Of a stretch of DNA of 64,000 nucleotides, positions 28,867-39,494 are shown in pieces (the first letter of the stretch is position 1; every line of letters starts with the position of its first letter). The DNA is from Prochlorococcus sp. scB243_495D8 (GTDB lineage Bacteria; Cyanobacteriota; Cyanobacteriia; PCC-6307; Cyanobiaceae), in contig JFLT01000015.1 of assembly GCA_000634195.1 (NCBI GenBank), positions 62,001-126,000 of the forward strand, read 5' to 3'. The notes under the pieces are model-generated. The model searched no databases. It saw nothing but the letters and a program-made list of their open reading frames with translations, and was not told the origin of the DNA. Made by a program: the position numbers and the translations under genes.

Positions 28867-29883
28867 TTACTTGTTGTGTTTCTGTAATAGATAAAGCAAA
28901 GCCATTCTTATAGGGATACCATTTGCAACTTGATTATTAATTAAGCAATTAGGATATTGATCTACCACTTTGCTGCTAATTTCAATATCTCTGTTAATGG
29001 GACCGGGATGTAGAATTGGAATCTCTTTTTTATTTAAAGATAATTTCTCTGGGGTTAAGCCATAATCCAAACTATATGAATCAATGCTACTTAGTAAATT
29101 TTCCATCATTCTCTCTTTCTGGAGTCTTAAAACAATAATGGCATCTGCAATTTTTATTGATTCTTCCAATGATCTTGAAATTGTTATAGAACCTCTTGAT
29201 TCAACAGGATCTTTTGTTTGATTTGGCGCAGGGGTTTTTAAAAAATTGATAAATTCATTAGGTATTAATGTCTTAGGACCACATAAGATTATATCGGCGC
29301 CGAATGCACTCAAAGCCCAAAGATTTGACCTAGCAACCCTTGAATGATTAACGTCGCCAATTATTAAAATTTTTTTGGAATTTAAAACCTCTGGATTCAG
29401 TGTTTTTTGGGAAAAGAATTTTATCAATGTATAGATGTCAAGCAATCCTTGGCTGGGGTGACTATGTAATCCATCTCCTGCATTAAGAACCGAAGTCTTG
29501 GCATTTATTGCATCAAGTTTTTTTGCGATCTCAAAGGTTATGTAACTTGATGAATGTCTGATAACTAATGTATCTGCCCCCATAGCAGAATAAGTTATGG
29601 CCGTATCAATTATTGTTTCGCCTTTTGTTAAAGAGCTTGAGGATGGCGCGAACGTTTGGACATCAGCAGAAAGTCTTTTTGCTGCAAGCTCAAAACTATT
29701 TTTTGTTCTTGTACTAGCTTCAAAAAATAAAGACGTTACCAAAGTCCCTTGTAAGGCCGGGATCTTTTTTGTTCCTGCATTCTTTAGTGCATCAAATCTA
29801 TTAGCTAATTCAAATACTGACTCATAATCTTTAATTGAAAAATTAGCGAGTGTGTGTATATGTTTATGAGGCCAAATTTGCAT
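28867..29883 (-). CDS. pyrB: Aspartate carbamoyltransferase catalytic subunit
   Basis: Forms carbamoyl aspartate in pyrimidine synthesis. The 338 residues contain the carbamoyl-phosphate site [30 protein letters not shown] and the aspartate-binding region ending [17 protein letters not shown]. No regulatory subunit (pyrI) is adjacent, as usual in cyanobacteria. The start is ATG, 21 bases after the stop of the glycosylase gene on the same strand. Confidence 0.96.
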   Translation of the reverse strand: MQIWPHKHIHTLANFSIKDYESVFELANRFDALKNAGTKKIPALQGTLVTSLFFEASTRTKNSFELAAKRLSADVQTFAPSSSSLTKGETIIDTAITYSAMGADTLVIRHSSSYITFEIAKKLDAINAKTSVLNAGDGLHSHPSQGLLDIYTLIKFFSQKTLNPEVLNSKKILIIGDVNHSRVARSNLWALSAFGADIILCGPKTLIPNEFINFLKTPAPNQTKDPVESRGSITISRSLEESIKIADAIIVLRLQKERMMENLLSSIDSYSLDYGLTPEKLSLNKKEIPILHPGPINRDIEISSKVVDQYPNCLINNQVANGIPIRMALLYLLQKHNK

Positions 29884-29904
29884 TACGCTTAAAAAGATAA
29901 ATGA

Positions 29905-30477
29905 TTATTGAAATTTAGGTGTTCTGTCACCTTTTAATCTTTTACTTACACTCCTACTATTTTTGAGATACCAACGCCATTTTATATTTTTTGCTTTTGA
30001 TATGCCAATTCTCGTAGTCTGAATAAGATCTTTTTCTTCCAGAGTGGAGTCTCGTGGAGAAATCCATAAAGATTTTTTATTAAGAACTTCAAGTGAGTTA
30101 AATGAAATGTCTATACTGAATGTTTTTGTTACTAGGCCAGGTCCAGAAGCTAATCTTTCATTCTTATTAGAGATAAAAACTGATCTTATCAAAACACCAC
30201 TCGCAAAATTTTCTTTATCAGTAACTATGTTTAAACAATGATGAATGCCATAAGATTTGTAAATATAAAATGTGCCAGGTTTGCCAAATAATGATTTGTT
30301 TGATTCAGTCATTTTGCGGTAGCCATGACAGGCCTCTTCTTCCTGTGAATAAGCTTCAGTTTCAACAATGACCCCTTTAACTTGATCTATCTCATTATTT
30401 TTTTTTATGAGGTAACAGCCTATTAAATCAGGAGCAACAAGTTTAGAGTGCCGATAAAAAAAATTTTTTGGAAACAA
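29905..30477 (-). CDS. mpg: 3-methyladenine DNA glycosylase (AAG/MPG family)
   Basis: Excises alkylated and deaminated purines in base-excision repair. The 190-residue protein has the AAG fold signatures: the catalytic-Glu segment VETEAYSQEEEACHGYRKMT, the GTFYIYKSYGIHHCLNIV block and GPGLVTKTF. The start is ATG at 30477, giving FFYRHSKLVAPDLIGCYL, the conserved beginning. It lies directly upstream of pyrB, and the shared strand suggests cotranscription. Confidence 0.92.
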   Translation of the reverse strand: MFPKNFFYRHSKLVAPDLIGCYLIKKNNEIDQVKGVIVETEAYSQEEEACHGYRKMTESNKSLFGKPGTFYIYKSYGIHHCLNIVTDKENFASGVLIRSVFISNKNERLASGPGLVTKTFSIDISFNSLEVLNKKSLWISPRDSTLEEKDLIQTTRIGISKAKNIKWRWYLKNSRSVSKRLKGDRTPKFQ

Positions 30478-30660
30478 TTCTTCTTCTATTTTTCAATATC
30501 TATCTAATAACATATTTAGCTGAGAAAAATAATTAAGGCTATTAATTGATATTGATTTTCAAAAAGATGTGATTATTTTTTTAAATTATTTGAAATTCAA
30601 AGGATATTTAAATAATTTATTCTTAATAAACTATTATTTAATAAGAAAGATATTAAATGT

Positions 30661-30954
30661 ATGACAAAAATAACTAAAGAGGAAGTAAAAAAAGTTGCTC
30701 ATTTAGCGAGATTAGAACTGAACGAGAATGAAATTAATAATCATGCACAGCAATTAGAAAAGATATTGGATTATATAAAACAACTTGAAAAAATTGATAC
30801 AGATGATGTCCCCTGTACAACGAGAGCTATAGAGGTTGTAAATGTATTTAGAAAAGACGAAAAGAAAAATTCGGATTGCAATGAAGAACTCTTAGAATTG
30901 GGTCCATCGAGAGAAGATAAATATTTTAAAGTACCAAAAATTATTAATGAATGA
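30661..30954 (+). CDS. gatC: Aspartyl/glutamyl-tRNA amidotransferase subunit C
   Basis: The small subunit of GatCAB, which amidates Glu-tRNA(Gln) and Asp-tRNA(Asn). The 97-residue protein matches the GatC pattern with VKKVAHLARLELNENEIN, QLEKILDYIKQLEKIDTDDV and the C-terminal SREDKYFKVPKII. The start is ATG. gatA and gatB are not in this window. It converges on crtR with a 5-base gap. Confidence 0.95.
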   Translation: MTKITKEEVKKVAHLARLELNENEINNHAQQLEKILDYIKQLEKIDTDDVPCTTRAIEVVNVFRKDEKKNSDCNEELLELGPSREDKYFKVPKIINE

Positions 30955-30959
30955 GTAAG

Positions 30960-31991
30960 TTAGTTGCTTCCAATAAATGTTTTGTTGACTAGCTTTAATA
31001 AAAATTTTTTTATTTTAAAGCTTGGATATAAATTTATGATTTTTCTTATTTTTCCCCTCTTTTTGCTATGACTCCTTACACCTATTAATAAATCATAAAT
31101 AAAGTTAAAAATGTCTTCTTTACTTTCAAATATACCAACCCTTTGAGGGGAGCCTTTTTTATCCAATAAAGGCTTAGTTTTTTCATAAGCTATTTTGTAT
31201 TCAAACCAAGGAATCGAAGGCCATAGATGATGAATGAGATGGTAATTTTGTCCCATTATTAATAAATTCATAAATTTGCTTGGATAAACTCGAGAATTTA
31301 TCCATTTATTTCTTGATCGAAATGGTCTATGAGGTAAATAATCAAAAAATATTCCTAAAGTTACTCCTACCATTAATGCTGGGCCGAACCATAAATTATA
31401 AATTAAATTTATAAAGTCAAATTTCAAACCTGCCAAGATAATCGTTATGAATATGGATCTTTCAATTCCCCATTGTAGTAATTCATATCTTCGCCAAAGT
31501 TTTCTTTGAAAGAAAAATACCTCATGATAAAAAAATCTTGGAGCAATTAGCCAAATTGGACCAAAAGTACTGACAATATGATCTGGGTCATTTTTGGGAT
31601 GATTTACGTGAATATGATGTTGTAAATGTACTCTCGTAAAAACTGGGAAGCTAAATCCTAATAAAATAGCTGAGCCATGGCCCATTGCTTGATTTATCCA
31701 AGGAACTGGATGTGCAGCTTTATGACAGGCATCATGAATAACAGTACCTTCAATATGTAAAGCTAAAAAAGCAGTGGCTACAAGTAGAGGCAAAGGCCAA
31801 ACACCTCTATACCATTGCCATATGCTAAGAAAAGCTAGAAAATAACCGCCAAAAAATAAACCTAATGTTGGATTCCAAAAACTTGGCGGATCTACGTAAT
31901 TTTTAATCTCTTTTTGCCAATTAAATGTTTTTGAAGAATTAGTATTTTCAGTTGTATTTTTACTGGTTAAGTTTGAAATCGTTTCTTTTAT
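30960..31991 (-). CDS. crtR: Beta-carotene hydroxylase (CrtR), start codon non-standard
   Basis: A membrane di-iron hydroxylase of the fatty-acid desaturase superfamily that makes zeaxanthin, the main photoprotective carotenoid here. The histidine boxes are HDACHKAAH, HLQHHIHVNH and HLIHHLWP. The frame is open from just after a TGA at 31995-31997 and clearly codes upstream (FNWQKEIKNYVDPPSFWNP, then LFFGGYFLAFLSIW). Yet no ATG, GTG or TTG occurs before the TTG at 31793, which lies inside the conserved region. ATA at 31989-31991 would give about 343 residues beginning KETISN and is taken here provisionally; ATT at 31977-31979 is an alternative. Product identity is firm, the start is not. Confidence 0.85.
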   Translation of the reverse strand: MKETISNLTSKNTTENTNSSKTFNWQKEIKNYVDPPSFWNPTLGLFFGGYFLAFLSIWQWYRGVWPLPLLVATAFLALHIEGTVIHDACHKAAHPVPWINQAMGHGSAILLGFSFPVFTRVHLQHHIHVNHPKNDPDHIVSTFGPIWLIAPRFFYHEVFFFQRKLWRRYELLQWGIERSIFITIILAGLKFDFINLIYNLWFGPALMVGVTLGIFFDYLPHRPFRSRNKWINSRVYPSKFMNLLIMGQNYHLIHHLWPSIPWFEYKIAYEKTKPLLDKKGSPQRVGIFESKEDIFNFIYDLLIGVRSHSKKRGKIRKIINLYPSFKIKKFLLKLVNKTFIGSN

Positions 31992-32148
31992 TCTTCAAAT
32001 AATATAACTAATATTTTAAGATGATTGCATGCTTAAACATAAAAAATTTCTTTTAAGAGATTTTTAATTTAATTTTAATATGTCAAATTAATCATCTTAA
32101 GAAAAAAAATTTTTAAAATAAACCTCTTTCAATTATTATTTTATTTAA

Positions 32149-32230
32149 GCGGTCGTGGCGGAATTGGTAGACGCGCGAGTTTTAGGTACTCGTATCTTCG
32201 GGTGTGGGAGTTCAAGTCTCCCCGACCGCA
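32149..32230 (+). tRNA. tRNA-Leu (anticodon TAG)
   Basis: The acceptor arms GCGGTCG and CGACCGC pair perfectly, with discriminator A at 32230. The D-arm contains GGTAGAC, the anticodon loop reads TTTTAGG, and a long variable arm (about 32194-32206) marks a class II tRNA. TTCAAGTC forms the T-loop. No CCA is encoded. The length is 82 bases. Confidence 0.95.
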
Positions 32231-32301
32231 CTTAAGGAAATTCAGATAGATAGTTTGTTTATTGATATCAACTCTTATAATTTGATTAGTCAGCTAATTT
32301 A

Positions 32302-32751
32302 ATGAATAATTTGATATTTTATTTGGGAACTTTTTATGTTTTAGTTGGGACCATTTTTCTGACTGTACCGATAATTTATCTTGAGCTAGGTAAACCAAAA
32401 GACTTAATAAAAGCTTTTCTAAATTTATTAATAGGTTCTATATTAATAATCAAAAATAAAACTCTAGATGAATCATTTTTTGTAATTTTCCTTTTTTTAA
32501 CAGTACTAGTTATTTTTTATCTCGTAGAGCTTTTTTTAGCTAGGTGGTACCAATTGACAGATAATGAAAAGAAAAAATTAATTACCTTTTTGGAATTTAA
32601 AAATAACTTTTTGAAAATATTAGAATCTATAAATATGGTAATAGTTGATTTCACGAAACCTTCAAATTTTTTTAATTTTGGTAGTAATAATAAAAATACC
32701 ACCCAAAAAAAGTGGGTAAGAAATGATAAAAATGATAATATAAAAGTCTGA
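32302..32751 (+). CDS. Membrane protein, possibly Ycf66-like
   Basis: A 149-residue protein with three hydrophobic segments in the first 85 residues (about 4-27, 38-51 and 58-79) and a basic, Asn/Lys-rich C-terminal tail. The spacing of segments and the VELFLARWYQL ending of the hydrophobic part resemble the N-terminal domain of Ycf66 proteins, but similarity by eye is weak. Function is unknown. It lies between tRNA-Leu and ileS on the same strand. Confidence 0.65.
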   Translation: MNNLIFYLGTFYVLVGTIFLTVPIIYLELGKPKDLIKAFLNLLIGSILIIKNKTLDESFFVIFLFLTVLVIFYLVELFLARWYQLTDNEKKKLITFLEFKNNFLKILESINMVIVDFTKPSNFFNFGSNNKNTTQKKWVRNDKNDNIKV

Positions 32752-32872
32752 AATCACATAAATTGGTTATTTGAAACATCTCCAAAAAACTACAGGTCAA
32801 TTAATAAACAATATAATGTATTAGATTTATTTAAATAATTCTTTTGATCACCAATATTTCTTATATCGTCGA

Positions 32873-35779
32873 ATGAAATCTCAAAATAGCAAAGAACAAA
32901 AATCAGACTTTTCTTATAAAGAAACTTTAAATTTATTAAAAACCGACTTCTCAATGCGCGCTAACTCAGTTGTAAGAGAACCTGAGATTCAGAATTTTTG
33001 GGCTAACAATGATATTGATTTCCAATTAGGTTCAAGCAATTCAGGCGAAATATTTACATTACATGATGGCCCTCCTTATGCAAATGGAGCTCTTCATATG
33101 GGTCATGCCCTTAATAAAGTTTTAAAAGACATAATAAATAAGTACAAAACCTTAAGAGGATTTAGGGTTCATTTCGTACCTGGTTGGGACTGTCATGGAT
33201 TACCTATTGAATTAAAAGTTCTTCAGAATTTAAAATCTGATGAAAGAAAGAATCTTGACACTCTGAATTTAAGAAAAAAAGCAACAGATTATGCCCATAT
33301 CCAAATTAATAATCAGAAGGAGGGTTTTAAAAGGTGGGGCATATGGGGAGATTGGAATAACCCTTACTTAACTCTTAAGAAAAGTTATGAATCTGCTCAG
33401 ATTGGAGTATTTGGGAAAATGTTTTTAAATGGCTACATATATCGAGGTCTCAAACCTGTGCATTGGAGCCCAAGTTCGAGGACTGCACTTGCAGAAGCAG
33501 AATTAGAATACCCTGATGAACATTATTCAAAAAGTATTTATGTTTCATTAAAAATCACTAAAATACCTGAGGAAATTCTATTAAATTTCATCCAAGAAAA
33601 TCTTAATATCAAAAAAGATTTTTTTCAAAATAATGCTTACATTACTATTTGGACCACTACTCCTTGGACCATACCTGCAAATGAAGCAGTTGCAGTAAAT
33701 CCAAGGATAAAGTATGTTTTTGCTATCGATGAAGAGAAGAAAATTTACCTTTTTGCTGAGGATTTATATTCTGAAATAAGTAAGAAATTTAATAAAGATT
33801 TCAAGGTTCTTTTAGAGGTTAAAGGCTCCAAATTGGAAAATATTGAATATCAACATCCCTCTAAGAATAAAAATTGCAGAATTGTAATAGGGGGAGATTA
33901 TATTACTACAGAATCAGGAACTGGAATTGTTCATACTGCGCCCGGTCATGGGATAGATGATTTTAATGTGGGTCAAAAATATGATTTACCAATAACATGT
34001 GTTGTAGATGAAAAAGGTAACTTAAATGAATATTCTGGTCAATTCAAAGGATCAAATGTCCTGAAAGATGCAAATGATTTAATTATTGAACATTTAAAAG
34101 GAAATAATTTGCTTCTATTACAAGAAAATTATAAGCATAGATATCCGTATGATTGGAGAACCAAAAAACCAACTATTTTTAGGGCAACAGAACAATGGTT
34201 TGCATCTGTAAATGGCTTTAGATCATCTGCATTAAAGGCAATCGAAGATGTTGAATGGATGCCAGAGACTGGAAAGAAAAGAATTTATTCTATGGTTGTT
34301 GGTAGAGGAGATTGGTGTATTTCTAGACAAAGATCATGGGGAGTCCCTATTCCAGTTTTTTATAAAAAAAATGGTAATGACATTCTCCTTAACAAAGAGA
34401 TAATTAATCATATTCAAAAACTTTTTAGTGAACATGGAGCAGATATTTGGTGGGATTGGGATGTTAAGAATCTTTTGCCAGAAAATTATGCAAAAGAATC
34501 TGATCTATGGAAAAAAGGAACAGATACAATGGATGTTTGGTTCGATTCGGGATCTAGCTGGGCCGCAGTATGTGAGCTAAGAAGTGAATTAAAGTATCCA
34601 GCAGATCTTTATTTAGAGGGCTCAGATCAACATCGAGGATGGTTTCAGTCTTCTTTGCTAACATCTGTTGCAGTCAATAATAAACCTCCATATAAGAAAG
34701 TTTTAACTCATGGTTTTGCACTTGATGAAAATGGAAGAAAAATGAGCAAATCTTTAGGGAATGTTGTTGATCCAAATATAATCATTAATGGAGGTAATAA
34801 TAAAAAAACTGATCCTGCTTATGGTGCTGATGTTTTAAGGCTATGGGTAAGTTCTGTAGATTATTCAGTAGATGTTCCAATTGGTTCAAATATACTTAAG
34901 CAACTTTCAGATGTTTACAGAAAAGTTCGAAATACTGCAAGATATCTTCTAGGTAATATTCATGATTATGATCCTAAAATTGATAATTTTGAAATTGATC
35001 AATTGCCCCTATTAGATCAATGGATGTTAGGAAGATTAGTTGAGGTTACAGATCAAATATCAAATGCGTATGAAAATTATGAATTTTCAAAATTTTTCCA
35101 AATTTTGCAGAGTTTTTGCGTTGTAGATCTATCAAATTTTTATTTGGATATTGCGAAGGATAGATTATATGTAAGTTCTAAATCACAATTTAGGAGAAGA
35201 TCTTGTCAGTTCGTTATGTCAAAAATTGTTGAAAATTTAGCCGTACTTATTTCTCCAGTTCTTTGTCATATGGCTGAAGATATTTGGCAAAATATTCCGT
35301 ATCCAACTGAAGAAAAATCAGTCTTCCAAAGAGGATGGCCAATATTTTCGCAGTCATGGAAAAATCAAATACTTAATGAGCACATTGCAAATTTGAGAAA
35401 TTTGAGAGTTGAAATTAACAAGGCTATAGAAGGATGTAGGAACAAACAAATAATTGGAGCAGCTTTGGAAACTGAAGTTAACTATTTACCGGAAGATAAA
35501 GCTTTAAAAGATTCACTTACTTGGCTAAAAGAATTTGGTAATAAAGATGTAGATTTATTTAGGGATTGGCTTATAGTATCAAACTTCGAGGTGGTATCCG
35601 ATTTGGTTGAGAATTCTCTGATTATTGAAAATAATGCACTTGGTAAAATTCAAATAAATAAAGCTCAAGGTCAAAAATGTGATAGATGTTGGCATTATCA
35701 AAAAGAAACTTTTAACGGAATCCAAAATACAAAATTATGCAAAAGATGTTCTAATATTATCAATCTCGAATTTATTTAA
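32873..35779 (+). CDS. ileS: Isoleucyl-tRNA synthetase
   Basis: A 968-residue class I synthetase. The HIGH motif is in [15 protein letters not shown] and the KMSKS motif in [10 protein letters not shown]. The editing (CP1) domain contains [16 protein letters not shown] and a [12 protein letters not shown] segment. A C-terminal Zn site has CDRCWHYQ and CKRC. All the parts of a bacterial IleRS are in order. The start is ATG at 32873. Its end overlaps the convergent 102-residue gene by 4 bases. Confidence 0.98.
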   Translation: MKSQNSKEQKSDFSYKETLNLLKTDFSMRANSVVREPEIQNFWANNDIDFQLGSSNSGEIFTLHDGPPYANGALHMGHALNKVLKDIINKYKTLRGFRVHFVPGWDCHGLPIELKVLQNLKSDERKNLDTLNLRKKATDYAHIQINNQKEGFKRWGIWGDWNNPYLTLKKSYESAQIGVFGKMFLNGYIYRGLKPVHWSPSSRTALAEAELEYPDEHYSKSIYVSLKITKIPEEILLNFIQENLNIKKDFFQNNAYITIWTTTPWTIPANEAVAVNPRIKYVFAIDEEKKIYLFAEDLYSEISKKFNKDFKVLLEVKGSKLENIEYQHPSKNKNCRIVIGGDYITTESGTGIVHTAPGHGIDDFNVGQKYDLPITCVVDEKGNLNEYSGQFKGSNVLKDANDLIIEHLKGNNLLLLQENYKHRYPYDWRTKKPTIFRATEQWFASVNGFRSSALKAIEDVEWMPETGKKRIYSMVVGRGDWCISRQRSWGVPIPVFYKKNGNDILLNKEIINHIQKLFSEHGADIWWDWDVKNLLPENYAKESDLWKKGTDTMDVWFDSGSSWAAVCELRSELKYPADLYLEGSDQHRGWFQSSLLTSVAVNNKPPYKKVLTHGFALDENGRKMSKSLGNVVDPNIIINGGNNKKTDPAYGADVLRLWVSSVDYSVDVPIGSNILKQLSDVYRKVRNTARYLLGNIHDYDPKIDNFEIDQLPLLDQWMLGRLVEVTDQISNAYENYEFSKFFQILQSFCVVDLSNFYLDIAKDRLYVSSKSQFRRRSCQFVMSKIVENLAVLISPVLCHMAEDIWQNIPYPTEEKSVFQRGWPIFSQSWKNQILNEHIANLRNLRVEINKAIEGCRNKQIIGAALETEVNYLPEDKALKDSLTWLKEFGNKDVDLFRDWLIVSNFEVVSDLVENSLIIENNALGKIQINKAQGQKCDRCWHYQKETFNGIQNTKLCKRCSNIINLEFI

Positions 35780-36084
35780 ATCCAGTTTTTTTGATCCAAA
35801 AAGAAAACTGAGTTTTGATTTCCTCTTATAAAATTTTTTTCGGGTTCTGTTAACGGTGCTTTATAAAGTTTTAAGTTTGTAATTGTATAAGAAAGAGTTA
35901 TTACTTTTTTTTCTGAATCTATTTCAATTGGATGAGTTGTTGAGCTGCTGTAACCTCTGAAAATAAGTATTTCTAATTGTTCTTTTTGATTTTCTTTTAG
36001 AATATACCCCTCTAATTTAAGTATCCTATCAGGTATATTTGAACTTATTTTTTCAAGGCTATTTATTAAATCAATTTTTGCCAT
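35776..36084 (-). CDS. Hypothetical cyanobacterial protein downstream of DUF3177 gene
   Basis: A 102-residue soluble protein starting at ATG 36084 (an alternative ATG at 36111 adds nine residues). It is predicted beta-rich in the middle, with [20 protein letters not shown] followed by a lysine-rich strand and [13 protein letters not shown] recall similar short sequences in cyanobacteria and plastid-targeted plant proteins but cannot name the family with confidence. It overlaps the end of the DUF3177-like gene and is probably cotranscribed with it. Confidence 0.7.
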   Translation of the reverse strand: MAKIDLINSLEKISSNIPDRILKLEGYILKENQKEQLEILIFRGYSSSTTHPIEIDSEKKVITLSYTITNLKLYKAPLTEPEKNFIRGNQNSVFFLDQKNWI

Positions 36085-36694
36085 TTTCTGAGAAGCATGA
36101 GTTTCTTCCATTTTTAGGTAATTTGATTATTGACCATTGTATAAGGCCTAAAACATAGATTATTAATAAAAATAATCCTAGGAATTTTGATATCGGCTGG
36201 GTAAAGTTAGCTCCAAAGAAAAAATTAAATAGATTTTTTATAGTAATAAATAAATTTGAAGAGGGCTGAAGCCATATCGCACACGCATCAGAATTAATAA
36301 AAGAAAAGCAGTTGAAGTTTTGTAAACTCTGAATAAAGAAATTGAGAGATATAAAAGTTATCGTCCATCTCCATATTTTTGTCGTGGTGGTAAGAGAGTA
36401 AGAAAAATCATATTCTCTTAATTCATCATTAATATCGTTCCAAAACCAAATTGAAACTGTCATTAATAATAATGAAATATTTGTTATCACAAGAGCATGA
36501 TTATACTTTCCTATTAAAAGTAAAAGGCTTATGAAAAATAAAAGTGATACTTTCCAATAAATTGATAGAAGTTTAATAACTGCTTTATTTCTTTTTTTAA
36601 TTGACCAGAAGGATAGAGTAACAGGAATACCAATCAGGAAAATTATTGAAAGTTGGAAGGATACCCAAATAGAAAGTTGATTAAAAACGTTCAA
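36071..36694 (-). CDS. Membrane protein, DUF3177-like
   Basis: A 207-residue protein with five or so hydrophobic segments and a WFWNDINDELREYDF loop after the third. Overall pattern and length fit DUF3177, a cyanobacterial membrane family of unknown function; the name is given from memory. The starts of this gene and trmB diverge across about 120 bases. Its 3' end overlaps the following 102-residue gene. Confidence 0.75.
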   Translation of the reverse strand: MNVFNQLSIWVSFQLSIIFLIGIPVTLSFWSIKKRNKAVIKLLSIYWKVSLLFFISLLLLIGKYNHALVITNISLLLMTVSIWFWNDINDELREYDFSYSLTTTTKIWRWTITFISLNFFIQSLQNFNCFSFINSDACAIWLQPSSNLFITIKNLFNFFFGANFTQPISKFLGLFLLIIYVLGLIQWSIIKLPKNGRNSCFSENGKN

Positions 36695-36816
36695 AACTTT
36701 TTCTTTTTAAACACATAATAATTAAACATCAAACTCCAACTTTTGAACTTACTATTGTCATAGTTATGAATATTATGCATCCTTATATTATTGCCTAGGA
36801 ATATAATGATAATTAT

Positions 36817-37446
36817 ATGAGACAGCATGTTAATCCCCTTAGTAGTAATTTCAATCAAATTGAGAGAATACCCTCTTTGAGCGAAATGTTTGATGATTCT
36901 AAATCGAATCTTCATTTGGATATAGGCTGTGCTGCTGGTGAGTTTCTGTTTGATTTAGCTTTAGATAATACTAATTGGAATTATTTAGGAATTGAAATCC
37001 GCGAGAAATTAGTTAAAAATGCTAAATTAAAAGTAATTGAACGAGAAATCAAAAATCTATATTTTATATTTGGTAATGCTAATAATATTTTGAATAATGT
37101 CCAAAATAAATTTATTATCAGAAATCTAAAAAGTATTTCTTTTAATTTCCCTGATCCTTGGTTTAAAAAGAGGCATTTCAAAAGGCGTGTAATTCAGCCA
37201 GGATTTATTAATATCCTCTCAAATTCATTGCAAAAAGGCACCCTAATTTTTATAAAAACAGATGTAAAGGATTTATTTGATTATATGGAGTGCACTATAT
37301 CAAATAATTTTCATTTTAAAACATTAGAAAAAAAAGATTTTAATTTTTCAGAAAGCTTTAATCCAAATAAAGTTAAAACTAATAGGGAAAAGTATGTGAT
37401 GGTTAATCAACTTAATATTTATGAAAAAATTTATATAAAAATTTAA
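36817..37446 (+). CDS. trmB: tRNA (guanine-N7-)-methyltransferase
   Basis: Makes m7G46 in tRNA variable loops. The 209-residue protein has the SAM-binding motif [13 protein letters not shown], the acidic [11 protein letters not shown] strand, and the TrmB signature [23 protein letters not shown], here in overlapping short motifs. The C-terminal [11 protein letters not shown] closes the family pattern. The start is ATG at 36817. It converges on glmM with a 7-base gap. Confidence 0.94.
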   Translation: MRQHVNPLSSNFNQIERIPSLSEMFDDSKSNLHLDIGCAAGEFLFDLALDNTNWNYLGIEIREKLVKNAKLKVIEREIKNLYFIFGNANNILNNVQNKFIIRNLKSISFNFPDPWFKKRHFKRRVIQPGFINILSNSLQKGTLIFIKTDVKDLFDYMECTISNNFHFKTLEKKDFNFSESFNPNKVKTNREKYVMVNQLNIYEKIYIKI

Positions 37447-37453
37447 TTCTTCA

Positions 37454-38806
37454 TTAATTTGTTATTTTATCAATTTCTAAAAAGAGTTTGTTTGTTATTT
37501 CGCTTGATAAAGAGTGAACTTCCTTATGATTTTCGGCCTCAACTAGAACTCTGATTACAGGTTCTGTACCGCTAGGCCTTATATAAACTCTACAATTATC
37601 CGAATATATTGTCTGAAAATTTTTTATAGATTCATCAATTAAGATTTTGTTTTTTGGATTTAATTTATTAATATTATAATCTAATTTAATATTAGTTAGT
37701 TTTTGAGGAAAAGCTTCGAAACTACTTTTAAGCCAATCATTTAAATTAATATTTTTCTTTTTACAGTATTTAGAAATTTGAAGTGCAGTTAATATCCCAT
37801 CACCAGAAAAGTTATTAATTTTTGAAAGTATATGACCTGACTGCTCACCACCTAATACAGCTCTTTTTTTCTTAATTGCGTCATGAACATATTTATCTCC
37901 TACATCAGTTCTATATAAAATTCCTCCAATTTTCTTCCAGGACTTTTCAAAACCTAAGTTTGCCATTTGCGTTGATATTAGTAAATTATTAGTGAGAATT
38001 TTTTGTTCCATAAGTTCTCTCCCCCAAAGAAAAAGAATATGATCTCCATCTAGCACATTTCCTTCTGAATCGATTCCAATTACTCTATCGGCATCTCCAT
38101 CGAAGCTGAATCCCATATCTGCAGAAGTCTCTTTTAATGCTTTTTTTAATGGTTCGAGGTAAGTAGAACCACAATTCAAATTAATTTTTAAACCATTTTT
38201 AGAGTTGTTGATAACATTTACATCAGCACCAAGAGACTGAAAAATTTTTTTTGCGCAAGTTGTCGCTGATCCATAGCATGTATCTAATATTATTCTCAAC
38301 CCGCTTAAACTTTCTCCACCCATTGTTTGGATTAGGCTTTTAATATAAGTATCCATAAAATCTTTATTTTTTTTTAGGGAAACCACTTTTGTAGGAATTG
38401 ATATATTTTGTTTTGACTCTTCAATTATTTTTTGAATTTTACTCTCAAAATTTTTAGTAATTTTTTGACCATTATGATCAAAAATTTTTATGCCATTATA
38501 TTCTGGCGGATTGTGACTTGCAGATATCATGACACCACTGCTCAGGTTCTCTTGTTTGATTAAAAAAGGTATAGCTGGGGTTGGACAGATTCCAAGATTT
38601 ATAAATTTTTTGCCACTTTCATTTATACCTTGTGTTACTCCCTGAAGCAGAATATCCCCACTAATTCTTGTATCTCTTCCAATTAATATTGGATTTTTCT
38701 TCTCTAAAGAGGAGCCTAAAGCATAACCTATTTTGTAGGCTAGAGAATAAGTTATCTCTTCATTAAATCTTCCTCTTATTCCATCAGTTCCAAAGATTGA
38801 TTGCAT
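37454..38806 (-). CDS. glmM: Phosphoglucosamine mutase
   Basis: Converts glucosamine 6-phosphate to glucosamine 1-phosphate for peptidoglycan and lipopolysaccharide. The 450 residues include the N-terminal FGTDGIRG, the phosphoserine loop [11 protein letters not shown] (Ser97), the metal site DGDADR ([12 protein letters not shown]), the sugar loop GGEQSGHI and the C-terminal phosphate-binding [11 protein letters not shown]. GlmM rather than phosphoglucomutase is supported by length and by FGTDGIRG at the very start. Confidence 0.95.
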   Translation of the reverse strand: MQSIFGTDGIRGRFNEEITYSLAYKIGYALGSSLEKKNPILIGRDTRISGDILLQGVTQGINESGKKFINLGICPTPAIPFLIKQENLSSGVMISASHNPPEYNGIKIFDHNGQKITKNFESKIQKIIEESKQNISIPTKVVSLKKNKDFMDTYIKSLIQTMGGESLSGLRIILDTCYGSATTCAKKIFQSLGADVNVINNSKNGLKINLNCGSTYLEPLKKALKETSADMGFSFDGDADRVIGIDSEGNVLDGDHILFLWGRELMEQKILTNNLLISTQMANLGFEKSWKKIGGILYRTDVGDKYVHDAIKKKRAVLGGEQSGHILSKINNFSGDGILTALQISKYCKKKNINLNDWLKSSFEAFPQKLTNIKLDYNINKLNPKNKILIDESIKNFQTIYSDNCRVYIRPSGTEPVIRVLVEAENHKEVHSLSSEITNKLFLEIDKITN

Positions 38807-38945
38807 AATTAGATTTTGGTAATCAAAGAAATTTTTGATAACTATTCATTCCTTTATTTTATCAGTTGATTAAAAGCTTATAGATTTCAATTCTCTTTAT
38901 TTGTTCAACTTATTTAGAATATTTTAAGTTAGTGTTTTCTTAATA

Positions 38946-39491
38946 GTGCAATCTGAAAGTCGAGAGCAAATTCTAAATACAAATTTTAAAATAATGCTTG
39001 TTTTGATTATTTCTTTTGTCATTATTTCTATCCTTTTGTTTAAAAATCTATTTTTTAAATCAACTTATCTTCTAAAAAATTTTGGAGAATTATCTGTTAA
39101 CCCTGAAATAGCTTTTACAAATAATAAACCTACATTTCTGGAATTTTATGCAGAGTGGTGTGAAGTTTGCAAAGAAATGGCACCACAAGTTTCCTCTCTT
39201 AAAAATGAATACGAAGAAGATATAAATTTTGTTTTTTTAAATGTTGATAATCAAAAATGGGGCAATTATATCGATAAGTTTGGAGTAAACGGAATTCCTC
39301 AAGTTAATCTTTTTGATAAAAAGGGTAATCTAATATCTACTTTTATTGGTAAACAAGATGAAATAAAAATAAGAGAATCTATTAATAATTTAGAAAAAGA
39401 AGAGAATCCCTACAAGGAAATTATTAATGCTCAATTTTCAATAATTCAGGAAAATAAAAAAAATGAGGTTAGTCCTCGTAGTCATGGATAA
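38946..39491 (+). CDS. txlA: Membrane-anchored thioredoxin-like protein (TxlA/HCF164 type)
   Basis: A 181-residue protein with one N-terminal membrane helix (about 16-34) and a thioredoxin domain with the active site WCEVC (Cys72, Cys75) in LEFYAEWCEVCKEMAP and a cis-Pro in NGIPQVNLF. It matches cyanobacterial TxlA and plastid HCF164, which deliver reductant across the thylakoid membrane, for example for cytochrome c maturation. The start is GTG. Its end is 3 bases from the convergent thyX stop. Confidence 0.88.
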   Translation: MQSESREQILNTNFKIMLVLIISFVIISILLFKNLFFKSTYLLKNFGELSVNPEIAFTNNKPTFLEFYAEWCEVCKEMAPQVSSLKNEYEEDINFVFLNVDNQKWGNYIDKFGVNGIPQVNLFDKKGNLISTFIGKQDEIKIRESINNLEKEENPYKEIINAQFSIIQENKKNEVSPRSHG

Positions 39492-39494
39492 TTT

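Noticed and set aside
31791..31793. TTG as start of crtR
   Set aside because: It would remove about 66 conserved codons, including a membrane helix, from an otherwise intact frame.
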